A stretch of 64,000 bases of DNA from Pseudomonas azerbaijanoccidentalis (lineage in GTDB: Bacteria > Pseudomonadota > Gammaproteobacteria > Pseudomonadales > Pseudomonadaceae). This document shows, in pieces, positions 27,678 through 35,884 of this stretch. A model generated the notes under the pieces. The model saw nothing but the letters and a program-made list of their open reading frames with translations, was not told the DNA's origin and did no database searches. Each line of letters opens with the position of its first letter. The first letter of the stretch is position 1. Both the position numbers and the translations under genes were made by a program. The stretch lies in the NCBI RefSeq assembly GCF_019145495.1, contig NZ_JAHSTU010000001.1, positions 248,001 to 312,000 on the forward strand, read 5' to 3'.

Positions 27678-28742
27678 TTAGCGGCGGAGCAGTTTCGCTA
27701 GGCCTTCTTCGGCCAGGCGGCGGGTCAGTTCTGCGGTGGTCAATTCCACGCCTAGCGTGAACGCCTGCCCGGCCCAGAGGTTGCTGAAATCGGCTTCGCC
27801 TTTGGCGCGCAACGGCATGAGAGCGCCACCGGCCAGCGGGAAGGCCGGCGCCTTGGCGCTCATCGGCCCAATCTCACGCATGACCCGGTTGAGGATGCCC
27901 CGTGCTGGGCGTCCAGTGAAAATGTTGGTTACCGCCGTTTCGCTGTCCTTGGCGGTACGCAACGCCTTGTGATGTGAGGCACTGACCTTGGCTTCCGGCG
28001 TAAACAAATAAGCAGTGCCCACTTGCACCGCCGAAGCCCCCAGCATGAAAGCCGCCGCGACACCGCGCGCATCGGCGATGCCACCCGCTGCAATCACCGG
28101 GACTTTAACTGCGTCGACAACCTGCGGCACCAAAGCGAAAGTCCCGACCTGGCTGCTCAGGTCATCACTGAGAAACATCCCGCGATGACCGCCCGCTTCG
28201 TAACCCATAGCGATGATCGCGTCGCAGCCATGCTGTTCCAGCCAAATGGCTTCTTCGACTGTGGTGGCCGACGACAGGACTTTGGCTCCGGTGGCTTTTA
28301 CCCGATCAAGCAGGGTTTTTTCTGGCAGGCCAAAGTGAAAGCTCACGACTTCAGGGCGCAACTCTTCGATCACTTCACAGCTTGTCAGATCGAATGGAGC
28401 GCGATTGGATACTGGTGTCGGCGCATCGAAATCGACGCCCAGTTCGCGGTAATAGGGTTCCAGCAGATTTTTCCAGTCTTGCGCCCGTTGCTCGTCGGCG
28501 GTCGGCGATTGATGGCAGAAAAAGTTGACGTTGATAGGCCGCTGGCTGTGTTGGCGAATGGTCTTCAGCTCTTGGCGCAGTTGCTCGATGCTCAGCATGG
28601 CAGCGGGCATCGAACCCAGGCCCCCGGCGTTGCTGGCCGCGATGACCATTGATGAGTTGGTAGCGCCGGCCATCGGGGCCTGGATGATGGGCAATTCGAT
28701 CCCGAGCAGATCAATAATGCGGGTGTCTGGCCATGGGCTCAT
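27678..28742 (-). CDS. Nitronate monooxygenase (NPD/2-nitropropane dioxygenase family)
   Basis: FMN-dependent TIM-barrel oxygenase of 354 residues, expected to oxidise nitronates such as propionate-3-nitronate. Motifs are LPIIQAPMAGATNSSMVIAASNAGGLGSMPAAML, INVNFFCHQ, the phosphate-binding GYEAGGHRG with the family His, and VPVIAAGGIADARGVAAAFMLGASAVQVGTAYL. The start at MSPWPDTRIIDLLG is used; the upstream in-frame Met lacks support. Monocistronic; the physiological substrate is unknown. Confidence 0.88.
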   Translation of the reverse strand: MSPWPDTRIIDLLGIELPIIQAPMAGATNSSMVIAASNAGGLGSMPAAMLSIEQLRQELKTIRQHSQRPINVNFFCHQSPTADEQRAQDWKNLLEPYYRELGVDFDAPTPVSNRAPFDLTSCEVIEELRPEVVSFHFGLPEKTLLDRVKATGAKVLSSATTVEEAIWLEQHGCDAIIAMGYEAGGHRGMFLSDDLSSQVGTFALVPQVVDAVKVPVIAAGGIADARGVAAAFMLGASAVQVGTAYLFTPEAKVSASHHKALRTAKDSETAVTNIFTGRPARGILNRVMREIGPMSAKAPAFPLAGGALMPLRAKGEADFSNLWAGQAFTLGVELTTAELTRRLAEEGLAKLLRR

Positions 28743-29032
28743 TTTGAGTGTTCTCCGACATTGAAACCGGGCAGGGCGGTCGTAGCGGATTTTTGCAGCA
28801 ATGACTGATCCAAAGCCAGTCATGTTTTCGCCCACCCATTTCGATGCAATGCGCCGCCACCGCCTCCCGCGACGTCACTGCGCCCCGCAGCATAGGGCCG
28901 CGAAAAAAGCATAGCCGCGGCCCATGGAAAAGCGCGAAGGTTTGGCGAATTGGCTTAAAGTCGAGTACGGGATTTTTTTGCGATATGGTATTTAAATCGC
29001 ACCACAACGGGTGATCTCACCAGGAGGCAGTC
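28743..29032. other. Divergent intergenic region
   Basis: 290 bases between nitronate monooxygenase and the AcuI-like gene. It holds GC-rich hairpin-forming sequence around 28880-28925 (GGCCGCG / CGCGGCC) and an A+T-rich stretch at 28960-29010 just before the downstream ribosome site. No further gene is seen. Confidence 0.5.
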
Positions 29033-30016
29033 ATGTTCCAAGGTATTTTGATCGACAAAGACGAAAGCGGTTACCGGGCGACACTGCGACAAATCAACGA
29101 AGATCAACTGCCTGAAGGCGACGTCACAGTGTGTGTCGCGTACAGCACGCTGAACTTCAAGGATGGCCTGGCGATTACCGGCAGCAGCCCGGTGGTGCGA
29201 AAATTCCCAATGGTGCCGGGCATCGATCTGGCAGGTACTGTCGAAACCAGTGAGCACCCGGACTACAAGGCGGGCGATAAAGTCCTGCTCAATGGCTGGG
29301 GCGTCGGCGAAGGGCATTGGGGCGGCCTGGCGCAAAAGGCACGCCTCAAAGGCGACTGGCTGATTGCACTGCCCAAGGCATTCACTGAAGCACAGGCCAT
29401 GGCCATTGGCACGGCTGGCTACACGGCGATGTTGTGCATCATGGCCCTGGAACGCAACGGGGTGACGCCTGAGCAAGGCGAAGTGCTGGTGACCGGTGCG
29501 AACGGAGGTGTCGGTAGTTTCGCCATCGCTTTGCTGAGCAAACTCGGCTATCGGGTCGTCGCTTCCACGGGGCGCCTGTCGGAGCACGAATACCTCAAAC
29601 AACTGGGCGCTGGCGAAATCATCGACCGTGCCACGTTGTCAGAGCCCGGTAAGCCCCTGGCCAAGGAACGTTGGGCGGCAGTCATCGACTCTGTGGGCAG
29701 CCACACATTGGCCAACGCCTGCGCCAGTACCAAGTCCGAAGGCACCGTCGCCGCTTGCGGTCTGGCCCAAGGCATGGATTTCCCGGCCTCCGTCGCACCT
29801 TTCATTCTGCGTGGCGTAACCTTGGCCGGGATCAACAGCGTGACCCAGCCTAAAGCTCGACGCGAAGAAGCCTGGGGCCGTTTGGCCAAGGATCTCGACT
29901 TCGCGTTGCTGCCGCTGATCAGTCACGAGATCGGCCTGAGTGAAGCCATCGACGCCGCTCCGCGCCTGCTGGCCGGGCAATTGCGCGGGCGGGTTGTGGT
30001 GGACGTGAATCGCTGA
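29033..30016 (+). CDS. Acrylyl-CoA reductase/quinone oxidoreductase (AcuI/YhdH family)
   Basis: Zinc-free medium-chain reductase of 327 residues. STLNFKDGLAITG and FPMVPGIDLAGTVE are AcuI/YhdH hallmarks. The NADPH-binding motif is VTGANGGVGSFAIALL. C-terminal GINSVTQPKARREEAWGRL is also typical. Members reduce acrylyl-CoA to propionyl-CoA with NADPH; the E. coli homologue is YhdH. AGGAGG precedes the start. The gene converges with ada, leaving no gap between stops. The precise substrate is inferred from family only. Confidence 0.88.
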   Translation: MFQGILIDKDESGYRATLRQINEDQLPEGDVTVCVAYSTLNFKDGLAITGSSPVVRKFPMVPGIDLAGTVETSEHPDYKAGDKVLLNGWGVGEGHWGGLAQKARLKGDWLIALPKAFTEAQAMAIGTAGYTAMLCIMALERNGVTPEQGEVLVTGANGGVGSFAIALLSKLGYRVVASTGRLSEHEYLKQLGAGEIIDRATLSEPGKPLAKERWAAVIDSVGSHTLANACASTKSEGTVAACGLAQGMDFPASVAPFILRGVTLAGINSVTQPKARREEAWGRLAKDLDFALLPLISHEIGLSEAIDAAPRLLAGQLRGRVVVDVNR

Positions 30017-31081
30017 TTACTGCGCTTCGCGATCCAGTAATTGCCGTTTGCGCTCAACACCCCAGCGATACCCCGAAAGATTGCCATCGCTGCGCACCAC
30101 GCGATGGCAAGGGATCGCCACCGCCAGGCTGTTCGCGCCGCAGGCTTGGGCCACGGCGCGTACCGCTTTCGGCGAGCCGATGCGCAGGGCAATGTCGGCG
30201 TAGCTGGCAGTGCTGCCAACCGGAATTTCCCGCAAGGCCTGCCAGACGCGTTCCTGAAACGCCGTACCGCGCACATCCAGCGGCAAGTCGAGGCCGATGG
30301 CCGGGGTTTCGATGAAGCCGACAACCTGCGCAATCAATCGCTCAAAGTCTTGATCGGCACCCATCAGATTGGCCCGGCGAAACTTGTCCTGCAGATCGCA
30401 GACCAGTTGATGGGGATCATCGCCGAGCAAAATCGCGCACACCCCACGCTCGCTCTGCGCCACCAGAATCGCCCCAAGCGAGCACTGGCCGACGGCAAAA
30501 CGAATGTCGTTGTTGTGGCCGGCTGCGCGGTACTCGGCGGGTTTCATGCCCAGGAGCTGATCGGCGGCTTCATAAAAGCGACTGTTGGAGTTGAAGCCCG
30601 CGTCGTATAACGCCTCAGTTACTGATTGGCCATCCGCCAGGCGCTCGCGCACCCGACGGGAGCGGTGGGCAGCGGCGTAGCCTTTGGGCGTCAGGCCAGT
30701 GACGGCTTTGAACACACGGTGAAAATGAAAGCTGCTAAGCCCGGCGATCTCGGCCAACTCGTTCAGGGCCGGAAACGTCTCGGCGTTTTCAATCTGCCGG
30801 CACGCGGCAGCAACAGTGGCGGCGTGTTGCGCGGCGATGTCGCTCTGATCCTTGGCGGCGCGCTTGCTGGGCCGATATCCCGCCGCCTGCGCTAGCTCAG
30901 CGTTATCGAAAAATTCGACATTTTGTGGTTTCGGCAGTCGTGCCAGGCTGCTGGGGTTGCAGTAGATCCCGGTCGTTTTGACGGCGTACACAAACTGCCC
31001 GTCGGCCTGAGGGTCGCGTGCGACGACGGCGGCCCAGCGAGGATCGTTTTCGGTAGCGACTTTTGTCGTCTGGTTTGTCAT
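30017..31081 (-). CDS. ada: Ada-type regulator/O6-methylguanine-DNA methyltransferase with degenerate zinc site
   Basis: 354 residues in the E. coli Ada order: N-terminal Ada domain (about 10-78), AraC-type HTH (about 85-180, LAEIAGLSSFHFHRVFKAVTG) and C-terminal methyltransferase with acceptor Cys325 in AIPCHRVV. The N-terminal phosphotriester-repair domain normally has four zinc-binding Cys, one the methyl acceptor. Here only Cys41 (GIYCNPSS) remains; the other positions are Ser45, Ser72 (RPSKR) and Ala75. The O6-methylguanine repair half looks functional, but the classical methylphosphotriester switch is probably lost or changed. It is the last gene of the oxygenase-alkB-ada group. Confidence 0.92.
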   Translation of the reverse strand: MTNQTTKVATENDPRWAAVVARDPQADGQFVYAVKTTGIYCNPSSLARLPKPQNVEFFDNAELAQAAGYRPSKRAAKDQSDIAAQHAATVAAACRQIENAETFPALNELAEIAGLSSFHFHRVFKAVTGLTPKGYAAAHRSRRVRERLADGQSVTEALYDAGFNSNSRFYEAADQLLGMKPAEYRAAGHNNDIRFAVGQCSLGAILVAQSERGVCAILLGDDPHQLVCDLQDKFRRANLMGADQDFERLIAQVVGFIETPAIGLDLPLDVRGTAFQERVWQALREIPVGSTASYADIALRIGSPKAVRAVAQACGANSLAVAIPCHRVVRSDGNLSGYRWGVERKRQLLDREAQ

Positions 31082-31168
31082 GGCGATATGTCCGTTGACC
31101 CGTTTCCTGCAGATTAACCACGCGACTGTGTCGTCACACTCCGCTGCTTGCGGTCAAATTCCAATGCT

Positions 31169-31843
31169 TCAACCCGCGGTTCGAAAGGTGAAGTTGATCC
31201 GTTGTTCGCCCAAGCGCGGATGATGGCCTTCCTTGATCGGCAGAACACCGTGATAACGCAAGCGATCAACGCCACCCCAGACCACGATGTCGCCGTGCAG
31301 CAGCGGCACTTTTTGACTTTTGTCGCTCCGTTCAAAACCACCGAACAGGAACATCGCCGGTAAACCCAGGGATACCGAGACGATGGGCGCAGCGTAGGAG
31401 ATTTCGTTTTTGTCCTGATGCAAAGACATCTTCGCGCCGGGGACATAGCGGTTGATCAGGCAGGAATCCGGGACGAACTGCGCAAACCCGGCGGCCTGCG
31501 CCGCGGCTTGTGCCAGCTGAAAAAACACGTCGGGCATGGGCGGCCAAGGTTGCCCGGTCTGCGGATCGTTGCGGCTGTAGCGATAACCGCTTCGGTCAGT
31601 GGTCCAGCCCAGCGTGCCGCAACTGCTCAGGGCAACTGACATGGTAAAGCCACCGGGGGTAATCATTTGCCGAAACGGTGCTGCCGCCAGCACCGCTTCC
31701 AGCGCAGGCAGCAATCGGTCCAGCCAAGGCAAGGCAAAACCTCGCAGCACGCAGGATTGTTCACCGATCTGTTCGTTGCGCGGTTCCTGTTGCGGCTCCG
31801 CGTCAGCGAACAAGTCAAGAAGAGGCGGTTTCATGGCATTCAT
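31169..31843 (-). CDS. alkB: DNA oxidative demethylase AlkB
   Basis: Fe(II)/2-oxoglutarate dioxygenase of 224 residues that removes 1-methyladenine and 3-methylcytosine. The iron ligands are in MSLHQDKNE (HxD) and RLRYHGVLP (His); the 2OG-binding arginines are in RINFTFR. CLINRYVPGAKMSLHQD and GDIVVWGG are typical of E. coli-type AlkB. The start ATG overlaps the upstream stop (ATGA); an alternative ATG three codons later is possible. 87 bases separate it from ada. Confidence 0.95.
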   Translation of the reverse strand: MNAMKPPLLDLFADAEPQQEPRNEQIGEQSCVLRGFALPWLDRLLPALEAVLAAAPFRQMITPGGFTMSVALSSCGTLGWTTDRSGYRYSRNDPQTGQPWPPMPDVFFQLAQAAAQAAGFAQFVPDSCLINRYVPGAKMSLHQDKNEISYAAPIVSVSLGLPAMFLFGGFERSDKSQKVPLLHGDIVVWGGVDRLRYHGVLPIKEGHHPRLGEQRINFTFRTAG

Positions 31844-32544
31844 AACGCATCGTGAAAGATGATTCCTAAAGTATGTCGCTTTCCACTGTGCAAGCGGCTG
31901 ACGCCGTGACGCATGGTGACACGGTAGTAACCGCGAACGCCTTTGACCGGACGCTGATTGACCGCAAACACCAACGCGTCGCCTTTCCTCAAGCCCATCA
32001 CCAGTGGGCGTGACTGCATGCGCGGACGCTGCTCGGTCATCACGAATTCGCCACCGGTGAAATCTTCCCCGGGCTCCGACAGCAGAATCGCCACTTGCAG
32101 TGGGAAAACATGCTCGCCGTACAGGTCCTGATGCAAGCAGTTGTAGTCCTGCGGCCCGTATTGCAAAAGTAAAGGCGTTGGCCGTTGCTGTCCGGCGGCA
32201 TGGCAGCGTTCGAGAAAAACATCATGCGTCGGTGGGAATCGGCTGGGCAACCCCATCTGCTCATGCCAGCGATTGGCGATAGGTGCCAGTCGTGGGTACA
32301 GCGCGCTGCGTAAGCGCAACAAGAGATCGGGCAGTGGGTAGCGGAAGTATTTGTACTCGCCACGGCCAAATCCGTGGCGGGCCATGATCACTTGTGAGCG
32401 GAAGGGCTCGGATTGGGCATACAAGGCGCTGATTTCATCACAGGCCTTGTGGCTCAACATCGACGTGATGAGCGCGCAGCCATCAGCATCGAGTTGCTGT
32501 TCCAGCTGCGGCCAGTCCAGCTTGTCCAGAAATTGCTCGCTCAT
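31840..32544 (-). CDS. 2OG-Fe(II) oxygenase (DNA-repair associated, PF09859-like)
   Basis: 234 residues. Predicted dioxygenase with HxD in YNCLHQDLYGEHVFPLQ and the distal His/Arg in GKRHTLGIIFH. GEYKYFRYPLP, THDVFLERCHAAGQ and GEFVMTEQRPRMQSR mark the family usually annotated as 2OG-Fe(II) oxygenase next to alkylation-repair genes. It overlaps alkB by ATGA, so the two are translationally coupled and followed by ada. The substrate is not established; a methylated nucleobase or protein is plausible from context. Confidence 0.88.
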   Translation of the reverse strand: MSEQFLDKLDWPQLEQQLDADGCALITSMLSHKACDEISALYAQSEPFRSQVIMARHGFGRGEYKYFRYPLPDLLLRLRSALYPRLAPIANRWHEQMGLPSRFPPTHDVFLERCHAAGQQRPTPLLLQYGPQDYNCLHQDLYGEHVFPLQVAILLSEPGEDFTGGEFVMTEQRPRMQSRPLVMGLRKGDALVFAVNQRPVKGVRGYYRVTMRHGVSRLHSGKRHTLGIIFHDAL

Positions 32545-32664
32545 TGCCAGGCCTCACGTTTTTTGAGGTGGCGAGTCTAATGTGCGCTGAAGGAGCAAAC
32601 ACTCCGACACTTGCGGTCGAATTTTCTTGGGGAGCCGACGTCCTTGTTGTCGCCCCACACAGTA

Positions 32665-32838
32665 TTACAGCGCTTTGCTGACACTGATTTCGCTGATCAC
32701 GTCGTCCTGCCCATGGATGGCATCCAGGGCGGCTTTGGCTTCTTCGGCCGTACCGTTTTCGAGCTGGGCAAATTCGAAGCGGCGTTCGCCGTTGAGTTTG
32801 TACTTGATGACGTATTTGGTCGTTTGAGCCACGGTCAT
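32665..32838 (-). CDS. Small hypothetical protein (57 aa)
   Basis: MTVAQTTKYVIKYKLNGERRFEFAQLENGTAEEAKAALDAIHG: a short beta-hairpin then helix. I use this internal ATG with AGACAGG upstream; the longer frame upstream is out of phase with good coding sequence because it crosses the DUF1883 gene. Thirty bases separate the two genes, so they are probably co-transcribed. Function unknown. Confidence 0.7.
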   Translation of the reverse strand: MTVAQTTKYVIKYKLNGERRFEFAQLENGTAEEAKAALDAIHGQDDVISEISVSKAL

Positions 32839-32867
32839 ACCTGTCTTTGTGCGTAGTGAAGCGTCAC

Positions 32868-33170
32868 TCAGCTCAGTTTTGTGCTGGAGCGGCGGATAAT
32901 CTTGATCGAATGGGTCAAGGTCGGCTTGCGGGTCACGCTGATCGCCCGACGGTTGACGGTGTCGATGGTGATGTTCCAGAAACCGGTGCTCGGCGCGGTG
33001 ATGCGGGCGGGGAACGTGTCGAACGCGCCGCCGTGGTAAGTGTGACGGCCGCCATTTTTGAAGCTGCGGAAGTTGGCGTCGTTCATCAAACGGATGTTGC
33101 ACATCTGCGAGCATTGAATGACGACGATGTCGTCTTCGTTGAGGTGCTCGCGCTGGTGGATAAATTTCAT
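32868..33170 (-). CDS. DUF1883-like protein
   Basis: 100 residues. MKFIHQREHLNEDDIVVIQCSQMCNIRLMNDANFRSFKNGGRHTYHGGAFDTFPARITAP is, from memory, the conserved core of DUF1883, a small beta-rich domain of unknown function sometimes fused to TIR domains. GGAGG stands seven bases before the ATG. It is the first gene of a likely pair with the 57-residue protein. Confidence 0.85.
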   Translation of the reverse strand: MKFIHQREHLNEDDIVVIQCSQMCNIRLMNDANFRSFKNGGRHTYHGGAFDTFPARITAPSTGFWNITIDTVNRRAISVTRKPTLTHSIKIIRRSSTKLS

Positions 33171-33369
33171 GGGCGCCTCCAGAAGGGCTTTTGCTACAAA
33201 ATCAAAACGATGGGCGCAGTTTATCAGCCCTGACGTCGTAAAATCCGGCCACCGGGCTGCGCTTTGACAATTAAAAACAGTTATTTCGCATTCGGTGAGA
33301 GATAAATGCGCCGCTCCTCGGAGAAAAACCGCATTGGTGCTGTCGGAGGGTCTTTATCGGAGGTTTTGT

Positions 33370-33726
33370 ATGAAGTGGGGTGCGTCGGTCTTGCCATTGG
33401 TATTGGCATTGAGTGGTTGTGCAAGCGTCTCGGACATCAACGAGTCGTTGCCCACCATGAGTGTGATTTCAGGCAAGAAACCCCATGAGTACGCGCAATG
33501 CCTGAGCGAAAAGCTCGCCAGCAGTCGTGGCGCCTTGCAAGTCGAACCGCAGAAGGACGGTGTACGGGTAATCGTTCCGCAGAAGCTTTCATCCGGTCCG
33601 GCTGCCGTGTTTGATATCGAAGAGCGCTCCGGTGGCAGTAGCATCAAGTTGCATGAGCGTATCTCCAATGTGCCGCTGCGCCCTTGGGATGTTCGCAATG
33701 CCGCCACGGCCTGCATTTCTGGCTGA
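33370..33726 (+). CDS. Hypothetical lipoprotein
   Basis: 118 residues with a lipoprotein signal MKWGASVLPLVLALSGCAS; the lipobox LSGC puts the acylated Cys at residue 18. The mature part (MSVISGKKPHEYAQCLSEKLASSRGALQVEPQKDGVRVIV) is a small alpha/beta domain with two further Cys. GGAGG just upstream decides the start. Position +2 is Ala, so the outer membrane is the likely site. Unknown function. Confidence 0.8.
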   Translation: MKWGASVLPLVLALSGCASVSDINESLPTMSVISGKKPHEYAQCLSEKLASSRGALQVEPQKDGVRVIVPQKLSSGPAAVFDIEERSGGSSIKLHERISNVPLRPWDVRNAATACISG

Positions 33727-33798
33727 TAAACTGTCGACCGTGAGCACTGATGCCGTCAAAGCAACGCTTTGGCGGCATTGTCATTTCTGGAGTCGGGC

Positions 33799-34029
33799 AT
33801 GAAGCGAGAGCGAGTACGGGAGCGGCACGCAGAGGGACTTATCTCTGCGACCCATGTGATTCAGAATCCGGCCAATCCGGGTGAATGGATCGTTTTTTTC
33901 AAGAAAAGCGCCGGGCGCAGTTTTTTCCTGGTTGATGAAAATGATGAAGTCGAATCCTTCAGCAGCCTCGACGAACTGATCGAGACCGTGCGCGGCCTCG
34001 GGATCAAGTTCGCCGAAATCCACATGTAA
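33799..34029 (+). CDS. Small hypothetical protein (76 aa)
   Basis: MKRERVRERHAEGLISATHVIQNPANPGEWIVFFKKSAGRSFFLVDENDEVESFSSLDELIETVRGLGIKFAEIHM. Soluble, with strand-strand-helix wording. The ATG at 33799 has GGAG upstream. Unrecognised, but the balanced composition and lack of rare codons suggest a real core gene. It converges with the next lipoprotein gene. Confidence 0.75.
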   Translation: MKRERVRERHAEGLISATHVIQNPANPGEWIVFFKKSAGRSFFLVDENDEVESFSSLDELIETVRGLGIKFAEIHM

Positions 34030-34044
34030 GGCGAGCAGGGCGCC

Positions 34045-34326
34045 TTACTTGCAGACCACCACCACGCTGCGGTTTTTGAAGTTGCCGACATCGACGCCCA
34101 GGGTCTTGTCACTTTCCTTGAGGGACGGCGTGCCATCGGTACCGACGATGCGGTAGCCGGTGCCGGCGCAAGAGGCGTCGGCCTTCTCATAGCATGCGGC
34201 CCAGGAGTTGGCTTCTCCAGAGCAATCGATCGACAGGCCTTGCTCGCCGTTGTTCAGGTAGGTGGTTTCGGATGTTGCGCAGCCACCGAGGGCCAGTACT
34301 GCAATCAGCGGCAAAAATTTTGTCAT
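34045..34326 (-). CDS. Small hypothetical lipoprotein
   Basis: 93 residues. The lipobox is in MTKFLPLIAVLALGGCATSE (Cys16). The mature domain contains four Cys (IDCSG, WAACYEKADASCAGTGY, VVVVCK), probably disulfide bonded, and the Cys/Tyr pattern is common in small pseudomonad lipoproteins. Location is likely the outer membrane. Unknown function. Confidence 0.8.
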   Translation of the reverse strand: MTKFLPLIAVLALGGCATSETTYLNNGEQGLSIDCSGEANSWAACYEKADASCAGTGYRIVGTDGTPSLKESDKTLGVDVGNFKNRSVVVVCK

Positions 34327-34416
34327 GTCGTAGTCGTCATCAGGAGGGTGGGCAAATGCTGTGACAGCGCGGCTGGCAAAAGGTTATAGCCAAAGGCCAC
34401 TTCTTGCACGGCAGCA

Positions 34417-34445
34417 CAAAAAAAGCCCTGCGCATTGGCAGGGCT
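34417..34445 (-). terminator. Terminator after the 62-aa gene
   Basis: On the minus strand an AGCCCTGC/GCAGGGCT stem is followed by seven T. It lies about 20 bases after the small gene at 34466. Confidence 0.85.
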
Positions 34446-34465
34446 GCGGGCGTGTCAGGCCTCGA

Positions 34466-34654
34466 TCAGTTCTTGTCCTTGCCGCGACGCTTGGGTTCTG
34501 GGTGTTCAAGCTGCAACACCGATGCCACTTCGACCGCCATGGCTTCGGTAGGGAAAGGCCCGGCAATGTTCTCGCCGCTCGCGCTGTCTACCCACCATTG
34601 GCCGTCTTTCGCCTTGTTGATCAAGTACCCGTTGACGCTTTTTGCTGCCGACAT
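34466..34654 (-). CDS. Small hypothetical protein (62 aa)
   Basis: MSAAKSVNGYLINKAKDGQWWVDSASGENIAGPFPTEAMAVEVASVLQ with a basic tail EPKRRGKDKN. GAGGCAG precedes the ATG and a terminator follows. The sequence looks like a small DUF-type domain with a WW turn. Divergent from galU. Unknown function. Confidence 0.75.
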   Translation of the reverse strand: MSAAKSVNGYLINKAKDGQWWVDSASGENIAGPFPTEAMAVEVASVLQLEHPEPKRRGKDKN

Positions 34655-34945
34655 CTATCTGCCTCGTTGGCTGGTTCAAGTGCGCCATGATAGCGCCAAA
34701 CGCACCTGACGGGTGCCAATGGGTGTAGGGTGGGTTCGTTTGCCGACAAATGATAACCGTGCAAGTTGGCCGGTCTCTGCTATCAATAAGGGGCGGCGCA
34801 GCGATCTGCGCGGATCTGTGCGGAACTATCCGTGCGAATATTTCTCTATGTTGACATCGGTTAGCCAGCGCGGGGCATTGTAAGGTGCCCGCCGCCTGAT
34901 TAGACTGCGCCGAAACTCGTACACACAGCCCTTTCAAGGACTTAT
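34655..34945. other. galU upstream region
   Basis: 291 bases between the divergent 62-residue gene and galU. A TTGACA hexamer stands at about 34852, but no convincing -10 partner is seen at the normal spacing. Nothing else recognised. Confidence 0.4.
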
Positions 34946-35785
34946 ATGATCAAGAAATGCTTGTTCCCAGCAGCCGGTTACGGTACTCGCTTCCTGCCAG
35001 CGACTAAAGCCATGCCCAAAGAAATGCTGCCGGTGGTAAACAAGCCACTGATCCAGTACGGCGTCGAAGAAGCACTGGATGCCGGGTTGACCGAAATCTC
35101 CATCGTCACCGGTCGTGGCAAGCGCGCCCTGGAAGACCACTTCGACATCAGCTACGAGCTGGAAAACCAGATCAAAGGCACCGACAAGGAAAAATACCTG
35201 GTCGGTATCCGCAAGTTGCTCGACAACTGCTCGTTCTCCTATACCCGCCAGACCGAAATGAAAGGTCTGGGCCACGCCATCCTGACCGGTCGCCCACTGA
35301 TCGGTGACGAACCTTTCGCCGTGGTACTGGCGGACGACTTGTGCGTCAACCTCGAAGGCGACGGCGTACTGACCCAGATGGTCAAACTGTACAAGCAGTT
35401 CCGCTGCTCGATCGTGGCCATCCAGGAAGTCGATCCGCAAGAAACCAACAAGTACGGCGTAATCGCCGGCGAGATGATCCGCGACGACATCTACCGCGTC
35501 CACAGCATGGTTGAAAAACCAAAGCCGGAAGATGCCCCATCGAACCTGGCCATCATCGGTCGCTACATCCTGACCCCGGACATCTTCGACCTGATCGAAC
35601 AAACCGAGCCAGGCAAGGGCGGCGAAATCCAGATCACCGACGCCCTGATGAAACAAGCCCAGAACGGCTGCGTAATGGCCTACAAGTTCAAAGGCAAGCG
35701 TTTCGACTGCGGCGGCGCCGAAGGCTACATCGACGCGACCAACTTCTGCTTCGAGAACTTCTACAAGACGGGTAAGGCTTACTGA
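34946..35785 (+). CDS. galU: UTP-glucose-1-phosphate uridylyltransferase
   Basis: Makes UDP-glucose from UTP and glucose-1-phosphate for surface polysaccharides. 279 residues. The nucleotide-binding motif is FPAAGYGTRFLPATKAMPKEMLPVVNKP. EMKGLGHAILTGRPLIGDEPFAVVLADDL holds the metal-binding Asp. VEKPKPEDAPSNLAIIGRYIL and GKRFDCGGAEGYIDA complete the active site. Monocistronic with its own terminator. In other pseudomonads galU is commonly next to gor; here a biosynthetic cluster separates them. Confidence 0.97.
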   Translation: MIKKCLFPAAGYGTRFLPATKAMPKEMLPVVNKPLIQYGVEEALDAGLTEISIVTGRGKRALEDHFDISYELENQIKGTDKEKYLVGIRKLLDNCSFSYTRQTEMKGLGHAILTGRPLIGDEPFAVVLADDLCVNLEGDGVLTQMVKLYKQFRCSIVAIQEVDPQETNKYGVIAGEMIRDDIYRVHSMVEKPKPEDAPSNLAIIGRYILTPDIFDLIEQTEPGKGGEIQITDALMKQAQNGCVMAYKFKGKRFDCGGAEGYIDATNFCFENFYKTGKAY

Positions 35786-35849
35786 TAGCGCCTTAGTTGC
35801 TTGTACTGAAAGATAATCTCACGCTGTGTAAAGCATCGGTGAGAGCTAA

Positions 35850-35884
35850 GAAAACGCCCCGACTTGTTCGGGGCGTTTTATTTT
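35850..35884 (+). terminator. galU terminator
   Basis: AAAACGCCCCGA / TCGGGGCGTTTT stem with a small loop, followed by a T-rich tail. The A run before the stem makes it work in both directions. Confidence 0.93.
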
